This document shows positions 16,950 through 27,498 of a stretch of 64,000 bases of DNA, piece after piece; the stretch's first letter is position 1, and each line of letters begins with the position of its first letter. The translations under genes were made by a program, and so were the position numbers. Below the pieces are notes generated by a model. That model saw only the letters and a program-made list of their open reading frames with translations. It ran no database searches and was not told the DNA's origin. The stretch comes from Protaetiibacter mangrovi (GTDB taxonomy: Bacteria; Actinomycetota; Actinomycetes; Actinomycetales; Microbacteriaceae), in NCBI RefSeq assembly GCF_024752305.1, contig NZ_JANTHX010000005.1, positions 89,050 through 153,049 on the forward strand. The letters run 5' to 3'.

Positions 16950-16970
16950 GCTCCGCGCGGAGCGCGGAGC
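16950..16970. repeat. Hairpin in riboswitch linker
   Basis: GCTCCGCG (16950-16957) and CGCGGAGC (16963-16970) form an 8-bp stem with a 5-nt loop between the two glycine aptamers. Together with the adjacent palindrome it accounts for the expanded linker. Confidence 0.7.
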
Positions 16971-16971
16971 A

Positions 16972-17006
16972 GATCGAGTAGCCGCCGCAAGCGGCGTGTC
17001 GAGATC
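16972..17006. repeat. REP-like palindrome inserted in riboswitch linker
   Basis: GATCGAGTAGCCGC at the left is mirrored by GCGGCGTGTCGAGATC at the right, giving an imperfect palindrome with a GCAA-type apex. Elements of the form GTCGAGTAGCCGC...GCGGCGTGTCGAGAC are, from memory, common intergenic repeats in Microbacteriaceae. No second copy lies in this window, so the family assignment rests on recollection. Confidence 0.5.
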
Positions 17007-17118
17007 CCCGCTGCGCACCTCTCGAAGCCGCCCAAGGTGAAAGCGACCCCCCGTCGCGAATCTCTCAGGCACCGGTGACAGAGGGGGAGTTCCACCGACC
17101 GAGATCGGAGAACTCGCC

Positions 17119-18252
17119 ATGACCGACACCCCCGACGGCACCGCCCGTCGCTCGCCGCTCGACGCCGTCCACGTCGCCGCCGGCGCGGCCTTCACCGACT
17201 TCGCCGGCTGGATGATGCCGGTGCGCTACAGCTCCGACCTCGCCGAGCACCGCGCAGTGCGCGAGGCTGCGGGCCTGTTCGACCTCAGCCACATGGCCGA
17301 GATCCTGGTGCTCGGGCCCGAGGCCCCCGCCGCCCTCGACCACGCGCTCGCCGGCCGGCTGTCGGCCATCGAGGACGGGCAGGCCAAGTACAGCCTGCTG
17401 CTCGCCGAGGACGGCGGTGTCATCGACGATCTCGTGGTCTACCGCACCGGACCGGATCGGTTCCTGGTGGTCGCGAACGCCGGCAACCGGCACGCGGCGG
17501 TCGACGCGTTGCGCGAGCGCGCCGCCGGTTTCGACTGCGTCGTCGACGACGAGTCCGACGACGTCGCCCTCGTCGCCCTGCAGGGGCCACGCGCCGAGGA
17601 GATCCTCCGGAACGTCGAGGGCTTCGACATCCCCGCGCTCGACGGGCTGCGCTACTACCGCGCGATCACGGGCGACTTCCGGGGGCACGAGGTGCTCGTC
17701 GGGCGCACCGGCTACACCGGCGAGGACGGCTTCGAGTTCTTCCTCGACCCGGATGCGGCGTCCGAGCTCTGGGACGCGATCGCCGAGACCGGTGCGGGCG
17801 CCGGGCTCATCCCCTGCGGTCTCGCGGCCCGCGACACCCTGCGCCTCGAGGCCGGCATGCCCCTCTACGGGCACGAGCTCACCCGCGCGACCCTGCCCCA
17901 GCAGGTGGGCCTCGGGCGGGTGCCGGTGGCGGGCAAGCCCGGCGGATACGTCGGCGAGGTCGCGGTCGAGGCCGGCCCCGCCGAGGGCGCGCCCGTGCTC
18001 GTCGGCCTCGCCGCCGAGGGACGTCGGGCGGGGCGCGCCGACTACCCGGTCTTCGCGACCGCTGAGGCCGCGGACCCCGCGGGCACCATCACGAGCGGCG
18101 CCCTGTCGCCCACCCTCGGTCATCCGATCGCGATGGCCCTCATCGACCCCGAGCTCGCCTCGGTCGGCACCACCGTCTTCATCGACGTGCGCGGGACCCG
18201 CATCCCCGCGACCGTCGTCACCCTGCCGTTCTACTCGAGAAAGAAGAGCTGA
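17119..18252 (+). CDS. gcvT: Glycine cleavage system T protein (aminomethyltransferase)
   Basis: 377 aa. Transfers the aminomethyl intermediate on lipoyl-GcvH to tetrahydrofolate, yielding 5,10-methylene-THF and ammonia. Family blocks include [35 protein letters not shown], the folate-binding region with [16 protein letters not shown], and [13 protein letters not shown] with the conserved Arg. The start ATG at 17119 follows GGAG. First gene of the gcvT-gcvH-gcvP operon, 1 nt before gcvH, and placed under the glycine riboswitch directly upstream. Confidence 0.97.
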   Translation: MTDTPDGTARRSPLDAVHVAAGAAFTDFAGWMMPVRYSSDLAEHRAVREAAGLFDLSHMAEILVLGPEAPAALDHALAGRLSAIEDGQAKYSLLLAEDGGVIDDLVVYRTGPDRFLVVANAGNRHAAVDALRERAAGFDCVVDDESDDVALVALQGPRAEEILRNVEGFDIPALDGLRYYRAITGDFRGHEVLVGRTGYTGEDGFEFFLDPDAASELWDAIAETGAGAGLIPCGLAARDTLRLEAGMPLYGHELTRATLPQQVGLGRVPVAGKPGGYVGEVAVEAGPAEGAPVLVGLAAEGRRAGRADYPVFATAEAADPAGTITSGALSPTLGHPIAMALIDPELASVGTTVFIDVRGTRIPATVVTLPFYSRKKS

Positions 18253-18253
18253 G

Positions 18254-18621
18254 ATGTCGCTCCCCGAAGGACTCAAGTACACCGCCGAGCACGAGTGGAT
18301 CGCCGTCGACGGCGACGTCGCCCGCATCGGCATCACCGACTACGCCGCCGACAAGCTCGGCGACGTGGTGTTCGTCGACCTGCCGAAGGTCGGCTCCGCG
18401 GCCGCGGCCGGCCGTGTCGTCGGCGAGATCGAGTCGACGAAGTCGGTCGGCGAGCTCTACGCTCCCGTCGACGGCGAGGTCGTCGAGGTGAACGACGCGG
18501 TGGTCGACGACCCCTCGCTCGTGAACTCCGACCCCTACGGCGCCGGCTGGATGATCGCCGTGCGCTTCACCGAGCTGCCCGCCCTGCTCTCCGCGGACGA
18601 GTACGCCGCGCTCACCGCCGA

Positions 18622-18625
<4 letters not shown>
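18254..18625 (+). CDS. gcvH: Glycine cleavage system H protein
   Basis: 123 aa lipoyl carrier. The lipoyl-lysine lies in [20 protein letters not shown], the canonical H-protein hairpin, and the N-terminus [20 protein letters not shown] is typical. It shuttles the aminomethyl group from GcvP to GcvT. Length matches the family's ~125-130. The ATG at 18254 follows the gcvT stop by 1 nt, and its TGA overlaps the gcvP ATG, so the three subunits are translationally linked. Confidence 0.97.
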
Positions 18626-21456
<2,831 letters not shown>

Positions 21457-21461
21457 GAACT

Positions 21462-21590
21462 CGACGCTCCGCGGCGGAGCGGATTCGGTTTCGGGACGCA
21501 TTCCCCCGCGTGCGCCCCTTCGGGAGCGCCCCGTCCAGGGGCGCGGGGGCATGCGTCCGCAAGAGGGCCATCCGACCCCGCGGAGCGTCG
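21462..21590. repeat. 129-nt imperfect palindromic repeat, family copy A
   Basis: Outer arms CGACGCTCCGCGG (21462-21474) and CCGCGGAGCGTCG (21578-21590) are perfect. Inner arms GACGCATTCCCCCGCG (21495-21510) and CGCGGGGGCATGCGTC (21542-21557) match at 15 of 16. The inner 16-mer occurs again, identically, at 60521-60536 in another long palindrome. It sits between the convergent gcvP and peroxiredoxin genes and can act as terminator for both. Confidence 0.75.
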
Positions 21591-21598
21591 CGTGCGAG

Positions 21599-22120
21599 CT
21601 ACTCGGGCGGGGGGAGGGCGTAGCGGGTCTGGCCGGCCTCGGGTGCGGGGAACAGGCGGCGCAGCTCCTCGCGGATCTGCTCGGCGCTGCGGTAGGTGAG
21701 GCCCAGCATCGCGACGTGCTTCCAGCGGATCACGCCGTCGCCGTCGAGGATGAACACGGAGCGGCGCACCGCGAGGTTGCCGAGCATCACGCCGTACGCG
21801 CTGGAAACGCCCTCGGTGTCGGCGAGCAGCGGGAAGGTGATGCCCTGGGCGCGGGCGAACTCCTCGTGGCTCTCGACCCCCTGCAGGCTGATGCCCCACA
21901 CCTGGGCGCCGAGGTCCTCGAACCCTTTCAACTGGTCCTGGTAGCTGCACAGCTGCTCGGTGCAGACTTTGCTGGCGTCGAGCGGGTAGAAGGCCAGCAC
22001 CATGGGGGCGCCGCGGCGGCTCGACAGGCGGAACTCGTCGTGCTCGACGGTCCCGTCCTGGAATCGGATGCCGCGCAGTGCGAAGTCGGGGGCGAGGTCG
22101 CCGATCTCGGTTCCGGTCAC
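21599..22120 (-). CDS. Peroxiredoxin, Bcp/AhpC-TSA family
   Basis: 173 aa thiol peroxidase, thioredoxin fold. Peroxidatic Cys53 is in KVCTEQLCSYQ and the likely resolving Cys58 is five residues on, the spacing of atypical 2-Cys Bcp enzymes. Further family segments are GDLAPDFALRG, VLAFYPLDASK and GISLQGVESHEEFARAQGITFPLLADTEG. It reduces hydroperoxides, probably with thioredoxin. The Thr before the usual catalytic Cys and a later Arg (RRSVFILD) fit the active site. It starts at ATG 22120. The next genes upstream run in the same direction. Confidence 0.9.
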   Translation of the reverse strand: MTGTEIGDLAPDFALRGIRFQDGTVEHDEFRLSSRRGAPMVLAFYPLDASKVCTEQLCSYQDQLKGFEDLGAQVWGISLQGVESHEEFARAQGITFPLLADTEGVSSAYGVMLGNLAVRRSVFILDGDGVIRWKHVAMLGLTYRSAEQIREELRRLFPAPEAGQTRYALPPPE

Positions 22121-22186
22121 TCACGCCACTCTACGTGACGCGTCAACTTCTCGGGGGACGGCGGGGATGCGCTCGGGGGACGGGTC

Positions 22187-22348
22187 TCAGCCCGGAGGCG
22201 GCGGCAGCTCGAACCGGACGGCGCCGTCGGTCGGCGGGGGCAGTTCGAAGCGGGTGGCTCCCGCGGCGGGCGGGGGCGGCGCGGCATCGGTCGCAGACTC
22301 CGGCGCCTGCGTCGCGATCGCCGACTCCCCCGAGTCGGGCTCAGACAT
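22187..22348 (-). CDS. Small Pro-rich protein with repeated RFELPPP
   Basis: 53 aa from the ATG at 22348 (MSEPDSGESAIATQAPES). The C-terminal half repeats ATRFELPPP and AVRFELPPP. There is no signal peptide or membrane helix; the sequence looks disordered. AGGAGGT lies about 16 nt before the ATG, further away than usual, so the start is uncertain. It lies between the peroxiredoxin gene and the CPBP protease gene on the same strand. The repeated motif makes a real protein likely. Confidence 0.5.
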   Translation of the reverse strand: MSEPDSGESAIATQAPESATDAAPPPPAAGATRFELPPPTDGAVRFELPPPPG

Positions 22349-22389
22349 GCGCGCGAGTCTATTGACCTCCTCGGGCGTCGGGGAGTCCC

Positions 22390-23193
22390 CTATCCGGGGA
22401 GTCCGAACAGCCCCGGCCACCACGCCGCCGCGAGCGGGTAGCCGACGAACGCGATGGCGTCGACCAGGAAGTGCGCCACCAGGAACGGCAGCAGGCGCCC
22501 GGTGCGGGCGAACAGGAAGCCGAAGACCACGCCCATGAGCAGGTTCCCGACGAACGCCCCCGGGCCCTGGTAGAGGTGGTAGCTCGCGCGGAACACCGAG
22601 GTGGCCAGGACGATGGGCCAGACGCCCCAGCCGAGCCGACGGAGGCGGTCGAAGAGGTAGCCCAGCACCACGAACTCCTCCTGGACGGCGGCTCGCGCTG
22701 CCGAGAGCAGCAGCACCGGGACCGTCCACCAGTGGTCGCCGAGACCGCCCGGGTCGACCGCCACGAACAGCCCGAGCGCCCGCCCGCCCGCGTAGAGCGC
22801 CAGGCCGGGGATCCCGATCGCGGCGACGAGACCCGCACCCCACACGATGTCACGGCCGACCCGTCGTCCGTCGAGGCCGAGCGGCGCGAGGTGCGGCCGC
22901 CGCGGCGCCCAGACGAGGAAGCACACGAGCAGCACCGGAACGAGGGCGAACACGATCGCGAGCAGCTGATAGATGAGGTCGAAGACCTCGCGGTCGCTGA
23001 GCGAGGGGTTGAGCGTCGCGGTCTGGTCGGCGAGCGCCGTCTCGCGCGTCAGCCGGTACGCGAGCGCGACGATCGCGTAGACCGCCGACTGCCCGAGACC
23101 GAGCGCCAGCACGATGGCGATCTCCCACCACAGGCGTGCCTGCGACGGTTCGAGCCGCTCATCCGGGGGCGGCGCGGGGGCGGCGGCGCTCAT
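22390..23193 (-). CDS. CPBP-family intramembrane metalloprotease
   Basis: 267 aa from the ATG at 23193 (MSAAAPAPPPDERLE). About seven membrane helices. The Abi/CAAX protease motifs are AAVQEEFVVLGYLFDRLRR (EExxxR-like, here EEFVVLGYL without the usual Arg at the sixth position), FxxxH as FRASYHLYQG, and the late H of LVAHFLVDAIAF. The missing Arg may alter activity. Such proteins cleave prenylated or other small substrates, or act in bacteriocin self-immunity. The ATG overlaps the stop of the upstream DCC gene by ATGA. Confidence 0.85.
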   Translation of the reverse strand: MSAAAPAPPPDERLEPSQARLWWEIAIVLALGLGQSAVYAIVALAYRLTRETALADQTATLNPSLSDREVFDLIYQLLAIVFALVPVLLVCFLVWAPRRPHLAPLGLDGRRVGRDIVWGAGLVAAIGIPGLALYAGGRALGLFVAVDPGGLGDHWWTVPVLLLSAARAAVQEEFVVLGYLFDRLRRLGWGVWPIVLATSVFRASYHLYQGPGAFVGNLLMGVVFGFLFARTGRLLPFLVAHFLVDAIAFVGYPLAAAWWPGLFGLPG

Positions 23194-23597
23194 CCGCGCT
23201 CGGCGGGAGGGAGGGCGCACGCCGGGGTGCCGCCGGGGAGCAGGTGCCGGTAGCGGGCGACGGCGGCGTAGGCGACGGCGGCGACCCAGGAGATCGGCGG
23301 CGTGGCGAGGAGCCAGCCGGCGAACCGCCAGCCCGGACCGCGCTGGCAGCGCAACAGGGCGGAGAGCGCGAGATGGCCGCCGAGCTGACGGGTGGGGGAG
23401 ACGTACCAGGCGTAGTGGGTCACGTCGTGTCGATCCAGCCCGAGCTCGCCGTAGTCGATCCACTGGTAGGGCACGGCCTCCGGGAACCGCGGGAGCAGCT
23501 CGGCGAGGCGATTCACCCAGGTCGTGCAGAAGGCGCAGTCGCCGTCGAAGATCAGGATCGGCCGGGTGACGGGCTTCGGGACACGCGCGAGGGGCAC
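23190..23597 (-). CDS. DCC-family (DUF393) thiol-disulphide oxidoreductase-like protein
   Basis: 135 aa. The CxxC motif is in LIFDGDCAFCTTWVNRL (C21 and C24), the signature that names the DCC family. A later segment AWYVSPTRQLGGHLALSALLRCQRG and a hydrophobic GWLLATPPISWVAAVAYAAVARYRHLLP follow the family pattern. Proposed to be redox-active on the membrane surface; substrates are unknown. Its end overlaps the CPBP protease start (ATGA), suggesting coupled production of a membrane protease and a redox partner. Confidence 0.88.
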   Translation of the reverse strand: MPLARVPKPVTRPILIFDGDCAFCTTWVNRLAELLPRFPEAVPYQWIDYGELGLDRHDVTHYAWYVSPTRQLGGHLALSALLRCQRGPGWRFAGWLLATPPISWVAAVAYAAVARYRHLLPGGTPACALPPAERG

Positions 23598-23601
23598 CCC
23601 C

Positions 23602-23727
23602 CGATGCTACGCCGCACGCCTTTTCGCGCGAGATCGGCCTCGGCCGCGGACGGTACGCAGCATCGTGTCATCTCGCGCCGGTTTCTTGCGCTCAATCGAC
23701 TGCTGTGCAAGAAACCAGCGGAGCGGT
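23602..23727. promoter_or_regulatory. Cluster of overlapping inverted repeats upstream of oppA
   Basis: Three inverted repeats lie in 126 nt: CGATGCT/AGCATCG (23602-23608, 23659-23665), GCGCGAGAT/ATCTCGCGC (23626-23634, 23670-23678), and GGTTTCTTGC/GCAAGAAACC (23680-23689, 23707-23716). GGTTTC recurs nearby (about 23725), so GAAACC could pair with either copy, an arrangement that permits alternative RNA folds before the oppA start. No known riboswitch class is recognised. Confidence 0.45.
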
Positions 23728-23850
23728 TTCCTCCGTGTAACGATTCCCGTCGCGGGTTTGGTGGTGGTGGAGCAGCCACTTAAGGTTGCAGGCATCACCG
23801 CCATGCGCGCCACACGCTCGCATGGCGTCCCATTGTGTACAGGAGGAACT

Positions 23851-25476
23851 GTGCGAATCTCTCGCATCGCAGCAGCAGCCGGAGGCGTCGTCATCGCCGC
23901 CGCGCTCGTCCTCTCCGGTTGTGCGTCCGACAGCGGCGACACCGGGGGAGGATCGGCATCGACCGGCGTCGTCAACGTCGCCTGGGGTGAGCCGGAGAAC
24001 CCGCTGATCCCGGCCAACACCAACGAGGTGAACGGCGGTCAGGTTCTCAACAACATGTTCGCCGGTCTGGTCTACTACAAGGCCGACGGATCGTGGGACT
24101 ACGACGCCGCCGAGTCGATCGAGTCCGACGACTACATCACGTGGACGGTCAAGCTCAAGGCCGACCAGACGTTCTCCGACGGCACCCCCGTCACGTCCGA
24201 CTCCTTCGTCAAGGCGTGGCAGTGGGCGGCCTCGAACCCCGACCTCCTGAACCAGTGGTGGTTCATCGACGCGATCGCGTTCAAGGGCGGCACCTACGAC
24301 GGTGGCGAGAACACCCTCGACCTGACGGTCGTCGACGACACCACCTTCACGGTCGTTCTCGACCAGCCCCGCGCCGACTTCCCCGTCGCCCTGGGCTACA
24401 CGGTGTTCTTCCCGCTGCCGGACTCGTTCTTCGACGACCCGGACGCGTTCGGCGACGCCCCCATCGGCAACGGCCCCTACAAGCTCTCGGACGAGGGCTG
24501 GGTCCACGGTGAGTCCCTGTCGCTCGTGCCGAACGACGGCTACACCGGCCCGCGCAAGGCGCAGAACGGCGGCCTGAACTTCAAGGTCTACGCGACGCAG
24601 GACGCCGCCTACGCCGACCTGCTCTCGGACAACGTCGACGTGATCGACACCGTCCCGACGAACGCGCTGGCGACCTTCAAGGACGACCTGGGCGACCGCG
24701 CGGTCGAGCAGGCGAGCGCCGTGTTCCAGTCGTTCACGATGAACTACAACCTCGAGCACTTCGGTGACAACGAGGAGGGCAAGCTGCGTCGCGCCGCGAT
24801 CTCGCACGCCATCGACCGCGCGGAGATCACCGACGTGATCTTCCAGGGCACCCGCACCCCCGCCGAGGACTTCACCTCGCCGGTCATCGCGGGCTTCGAC
24901 CCGGCGTCGATCGAGGGCTCGGACGTCATGAAGTACGACCCGGCGATGGCCAAGGACCTGTGGGCCCAGGCTGACGCGATCAGCCCCTGGTCCGGCACGT
25001 TCCAGCTCGCGTACAACGCGGATGGCGGCCACCAGGAGTGGGTCGACGCGACCGTCAACTCGATCAAGAACTCGCTCGGCATCGACGCCGTCGGCCTCCC
25101 GTACCCGGACTTCAAGGGTCTGCGTACCGAGGTCAACGACCGCACGATCAAGGCGGCGTTCCGCACCGGTTGGCAGTTCGACTTCCCGTCGCAGGCCAAC
25201 ATCCTCGGCGCGCTGTACGTGACCGGTTCGGGCTCGAACGACGCCGACTACTCCAACGAGAACTTCGACAAGCTGTTCCGTGAGGGCCTCGCCGCCCCCA
25301 CCCAGGAGGAGCAGTCGAAGATCTTCAACGAGGCCCAGGGGCAGCTCTTCACCGACCTGCCCGCGATCCCGCTCTGGTACGGCGCCGTCACCGCCGGTTA
25401 CTCGACGCTGGTCGACAACGTGGAGTACGGCTGGGACAGCTGGCCGATCCTCTACAACGTGACCAAGTCCGAGTAA
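23851..25476 (+). CDS. Oligopeptide ABC transporter substrate-binding lipoprotein
   Basis: 541 aa from the GTG at 23851, which has an ideal AGGAGG at 23841-23846. Lipobox LSGC places the lipidated Cys at residue 24. The mature part is an SBP_bac_5 (OppA/DppA) protein: NPLIPANTNEVNGGQVLNNMFAGLVYY, then TFSDGTPVTSDSFVKAWQWA, and FRTGWQFDFPSQANIL. It captures peptides outside the membrane for the permeases downstream. A strong 17-bp hairpin with a 2-nt bulge sits between this gene and oppB, as seen where the binding protein must outnumber the permease. Confidence 0.93.
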   Translation: MRISRIAAAAGGVVIAAALVLSGCASDSGDTGGGSASTGVVNVAWGEPENPLIPANTNEVNGGQVLNNMFAGLVYYKADGSWDYDAAESIESDDYITWTVKLKADQTFSDGTPVTSDSFVKAWQWAASNPDLLNQWWFIDAIAFKGGTYDGGENTLDLTVVDDTTFTVVLDQPRADFPVALGYTVFFPLPDSFFDDPDAFGDAPIGNGPYKLSDEGWVHGESLSLVPNDGYTGPRKAQNGGLNFKVYATQDAAYADLLSDNVDVIDTVPTNALATFKDDLGDRAVEQASAVFQSFTMNYNLEHFGDNEEGKLRRAAISHAIDRAEITDVIFQGTRTPAEDFTSPVIAGFDPASIEGSDVMKYDPAMAKDLWAQADAISPWSGTFQLAYNADGGHQEWVDATVNSIKNSLGIDAVGLPYPDFKGLRTEVNDRTIKAAFRTGWQFDFPSQANILGALYVTGSGSNDADYSNENFDKLFREGLAAPTQEEQSKIFNEAQGQLFTDLPAIPLWYGAVTAGYSTLVDNVEYGWDSWPILYNVTKSE

Positions 25477-25490
25477 GAGCGATCGCACTA

Positions 25491-25535
25491 CGCACCGTGG
25501 GGCGGCGTCGATACGGCGCCGCCCCACGGGGTGCG
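25491..25535 (+). promoter_or_regulatory. oppA-oppB intercistronic hairpin
   Basis: CGCACCGTGGGGCGGCG (25491-25507) pairs with CGCCGCCCCACGG plus GGTGCG on the other side (25517-25535), leaving a 2-nt bulge and a 9-nt loop. It lies 15 nt past the oppA stop and 34 nt before oppB. Such hairpins protect the upstream message or attenuate the downstream genes. Confidence 0.7.
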
Positions 25536-25568
25536 TTCCCCCTGAGTTTCTGAAACGCTGAAATCCCT

Positions 25569-26498
25569 ATGCTCTGGTACATCGTCAGGCGCCTCTTGCA
25601 GGGCATCCCTGTCTTCTTCGGGTCGACGTTCATCATCTTCTCGATGGTGTTCCTCACCCCCGGCAACCCCGTCCTCCGCATGTTCGGCGACCGCACCCCG
25701 GCGCCCGAGCAGGTGGCGGCGCTCGAGGAGAAGTTCCACCTCAACGAGCCCTTCCTCACCCGGTACTTCCTGTACCTGGGCGACATCCTCCAGGGCAACC
25801 TCGGCACCACCTACGCCGGGCAGTCGGTGAACGAGATCCTCGCCCGCACCTTCCCGACGACGCTGCGTCTCGCGCTTCTGGCGGTCATCATCCAGCTCGT
25901 GATCGGCGTGCTCGTCGGTCTCATCTCGGGGCTGCGCAAGGGCGGGATCTTCGACAACGTCTCGCTCCTCGTGACCCTGCTCATCATCTCGATGCCGGTC
26001 TTCGTGCTCGCCTTCGTGGCGCAGTGGATCTTCGGCATCCAGCTGGGCTGGTTCCGGCCGACCGTGGGCGCCGGCGCCCCGTGGAGCGACCTGATACTCC
26101 CCGCGATCGTGCTCGCGGGCCTCAACATGGCGTATGTGGTGCGGCTGACGCGCGCCTCCGTCATCGAGACCAGCCAGAACGACTTCGTGCGGATGGCGTA
26201 CGGCAAGGGACTGTCGCGAGGGCGCGTCATCCCCGTGCACATCCTGCGCAACTCGATGATCCCCGTGACCACGAACCTCGCCGCCGACTTCGGCATCCTG
26301 ATCGTCGGCGCGACCGTCACCGAGGGAATCTTCAACGTACCGGGCGTCGGCAACGAGCTCTTCAAGGCGATCAACCGCGGGGACACCCCGGAGATCGTCT
26401 CCATCGTGACGATCCTCGTCATCGTCTACGTGCTCGTGAACATCGCCATCGACGTCCTGTACGGCGTGCTCGACCCGAGGATCCGCTATGTCAAGTAA
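25569..26498 (+). CDS. Oligopeptide ABC transporter permease, OppB/DppB-type
   Basis: 309 aa with six membrane helices. The N-terminus MLWYIVRRLLQGIPVFFG is typical of OppB/DppB. The EAA loop for contact with the ATPase is QNDFVRMAYGKGLSRGRVIPVHILRNSMIP. It forms the channel with the permease of the next gene. It overlaps that gene by 11 nt. A clear AGGAGG-type ribosome binding site before the ATG at 25569 is absent, in keeping with lower expression than the binding protein. Confidence 0.93.
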   Translation: MLWYIVRRLLQGIPVFFGSTFIIFSMVFLTPGNPVLRMFGDRTPAPEQVAALEEKFHLNEPFLTRYFLYLGDILQGNLGTTYAGQSVNEILARTFPTTLRLALLAVIIQLVIGVLVGLISGLRKGGIFDNVSLLVTLLIISMPVFVLAFVAQWIFGIQLGWFRPTVGAGAPWSDLILPAIVLAGLNMAYVVRLTRASVIETSQNDFVRMAYGKGLSRGRVIPVHILRNSMIPVTTNLAADFGILIVGATVTEGIFNVPGVGNELFKAINRGDTPEIVSIVTILVIVYVLVNIAIDVLYGVLDPRIRYVK

Positions 26499-27498
26499 GA
26501 ACCCTGTCCGCACCGCCCCGCACTACGTCGCAGAGGTCGACGAAGGCGGCCTCGGTGCGGTCGACGCGGTGCGCGTCAGCGACCGCAAGTCGAATCTGTG
26601 GCTCGACGCCTGGCGTGACCTCCGCGGCCGCTGGATGTTCTGGGTCTCGGCCGTCATCATCCTGTTCATCGTGTTCGTGGCGCTGTTCCCGGGCGCGCTG
26701 ACCCAGGTGCCGCCGAACGACAACTGCATCCTGAGCGTGAAGACCCAGGACCAGGCCGATGCGCTCGGCGTGCCGATCGGCACGCGCATCTCGGACCACG
26801 GCCCGCTGCCCGGCCACCCGCTCGGGTTCACCAAGCAGGGCTGCGACGTGTTCTCGCGTATCGTGCACGGCACGGGCACCTCGCTCTCGGTCGGCATCAT
26901 CGTGACGGTGCTCGTCGCCGTGATGGGCATCGTCATCGGCGCCTTCGCCGGATACTTCGGCGGCTGGCTCGACTCGTTCCTGATGCGACTCGGCGACATC
27001 TTCTTCGCGATCCCGTACATCCTCGCGGCGGTCGTGATCATGTCGCTGTTCCTGCATGACCGGAACATCTGGATCATCTCGCTCGCGATCGGCTTCTTCA
27101 GTTGGCCATCCACGGCGCGCATCCTGAGATCCGAGGTGCTGAGGGTGAGGAACCTCGACTACGTGATGGCGTCGGAGTCCATCGGGCTCTCGAAGTTCCG
27201 CACGATGTTCATGCACGTGCTGCCGAACTCCATCGCGCCGGTCATCATCATCTCGACGGTCGGTCTCGCCGGAGCCATCACCGCGGAGGCGACCCTGTCG
27301 TTCCTCGGCGTCGGTCTGCCCAACAACATCTACATGTCGTGGGGCAACGACATCTCGGCGGCCCAGACGAGCCTGCGCACCGCGCCGCAGACCCTCATCT
27401 ACCCGTCCATCGCCCTGTCCGTGACCGTGCTCGCCTTCATCATGCTGGGCGAGACCGTGCGCGACGCGCTCGACCCGAAGGCGAGGGCGACCCGATGA
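26488..27498 (+). CDS. Oligopeptide ABC transporter permease, OppC/DppC-type
   Basis: 336 aa. A cytosolic N-terminus (APHYVAEVDEGGLGAVD) precedes membrane helices. The EAA loop is NLDYVMASESIGLSKFRTMFMHVLPNSIAP. It contains a periplasm-facing insertion after the first helix with NDNCILSVKTQDQADALGVP and a second Cys in GCDVFSRIVHG, typical of actinobacterial OppC. Its TGA overlaps the ATG of the fused ATPase gene. Confidence 0.93.
   Translation: MSSKNPVRTAPHYVAEVDEGGLGAVDAVRVSDRKSNLWLDAWRDLRGRWMFWVSAVIILFIVFVALFPGALTQVPPNDNCILSVKTQDQADALGVPIGTRISDHGPLPGHPLGFTKQGCDVFSRIVHGTGTSLSVGIIVTVLVAVMGIVIGAFAGYFGGWLDSFLMRLGDIFFAIPYILAAVVIMSLFLHDRNIWIISLAIGFFSWPSTARILRSEVLRVRNLDYVMASESIGLSKFRTMFMHVLPNSIAPVIIISTVGLAGAITAEATLSFLGVGLPNNIYMSWGNDISAAQTSLRTAPQTLIYPSIALSVTVLAFIMLGETVRDALDPKARATR

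Larger units (their letters stand above)
16846..17089 (+). promoter_or_regulatory. Tandem glycine riboswitch with enlarged inter-aptamer linker
   Basis: Two gcvT-motif aptamers precede gcvT. Aptamer 1 (about 16846-16950) shows GCGGGAGAGC, CCGAAGGAGCAAGCC, AATCTCTCAGG and the closing GACAGGCCGCTCTGGAAAG. Aptamer 2 (about 17012-17089) shows CACCTCTCGAAGCCG, CCCAAGGTGAAAGC, AATCTCTCAGGCACC and GACAGAGGGGGAG. P1 strands AGAGC/GCTCT and CCTCT/AGAGG pair. Glycine binding normally turns on expression of the cleavage system. The linker between aptamers is about 60 nt rather than the usual very short one, because of the two hairpins listed separately. Confidence 0.93.

Noticed and set aside
22136-22145. 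TGACGCGTCA palindrome before the peroxiredoxin gene as an operator
   Set aside because: Ten bases only, likely by chance in this GC-rich sequence.
25491-25535. Transcription terminator splitting oppA from the permease genes
   Set aside because: No U-tract, the genes make one functional importer, and a stabilising/attenuating hairpin is the usual explanation.
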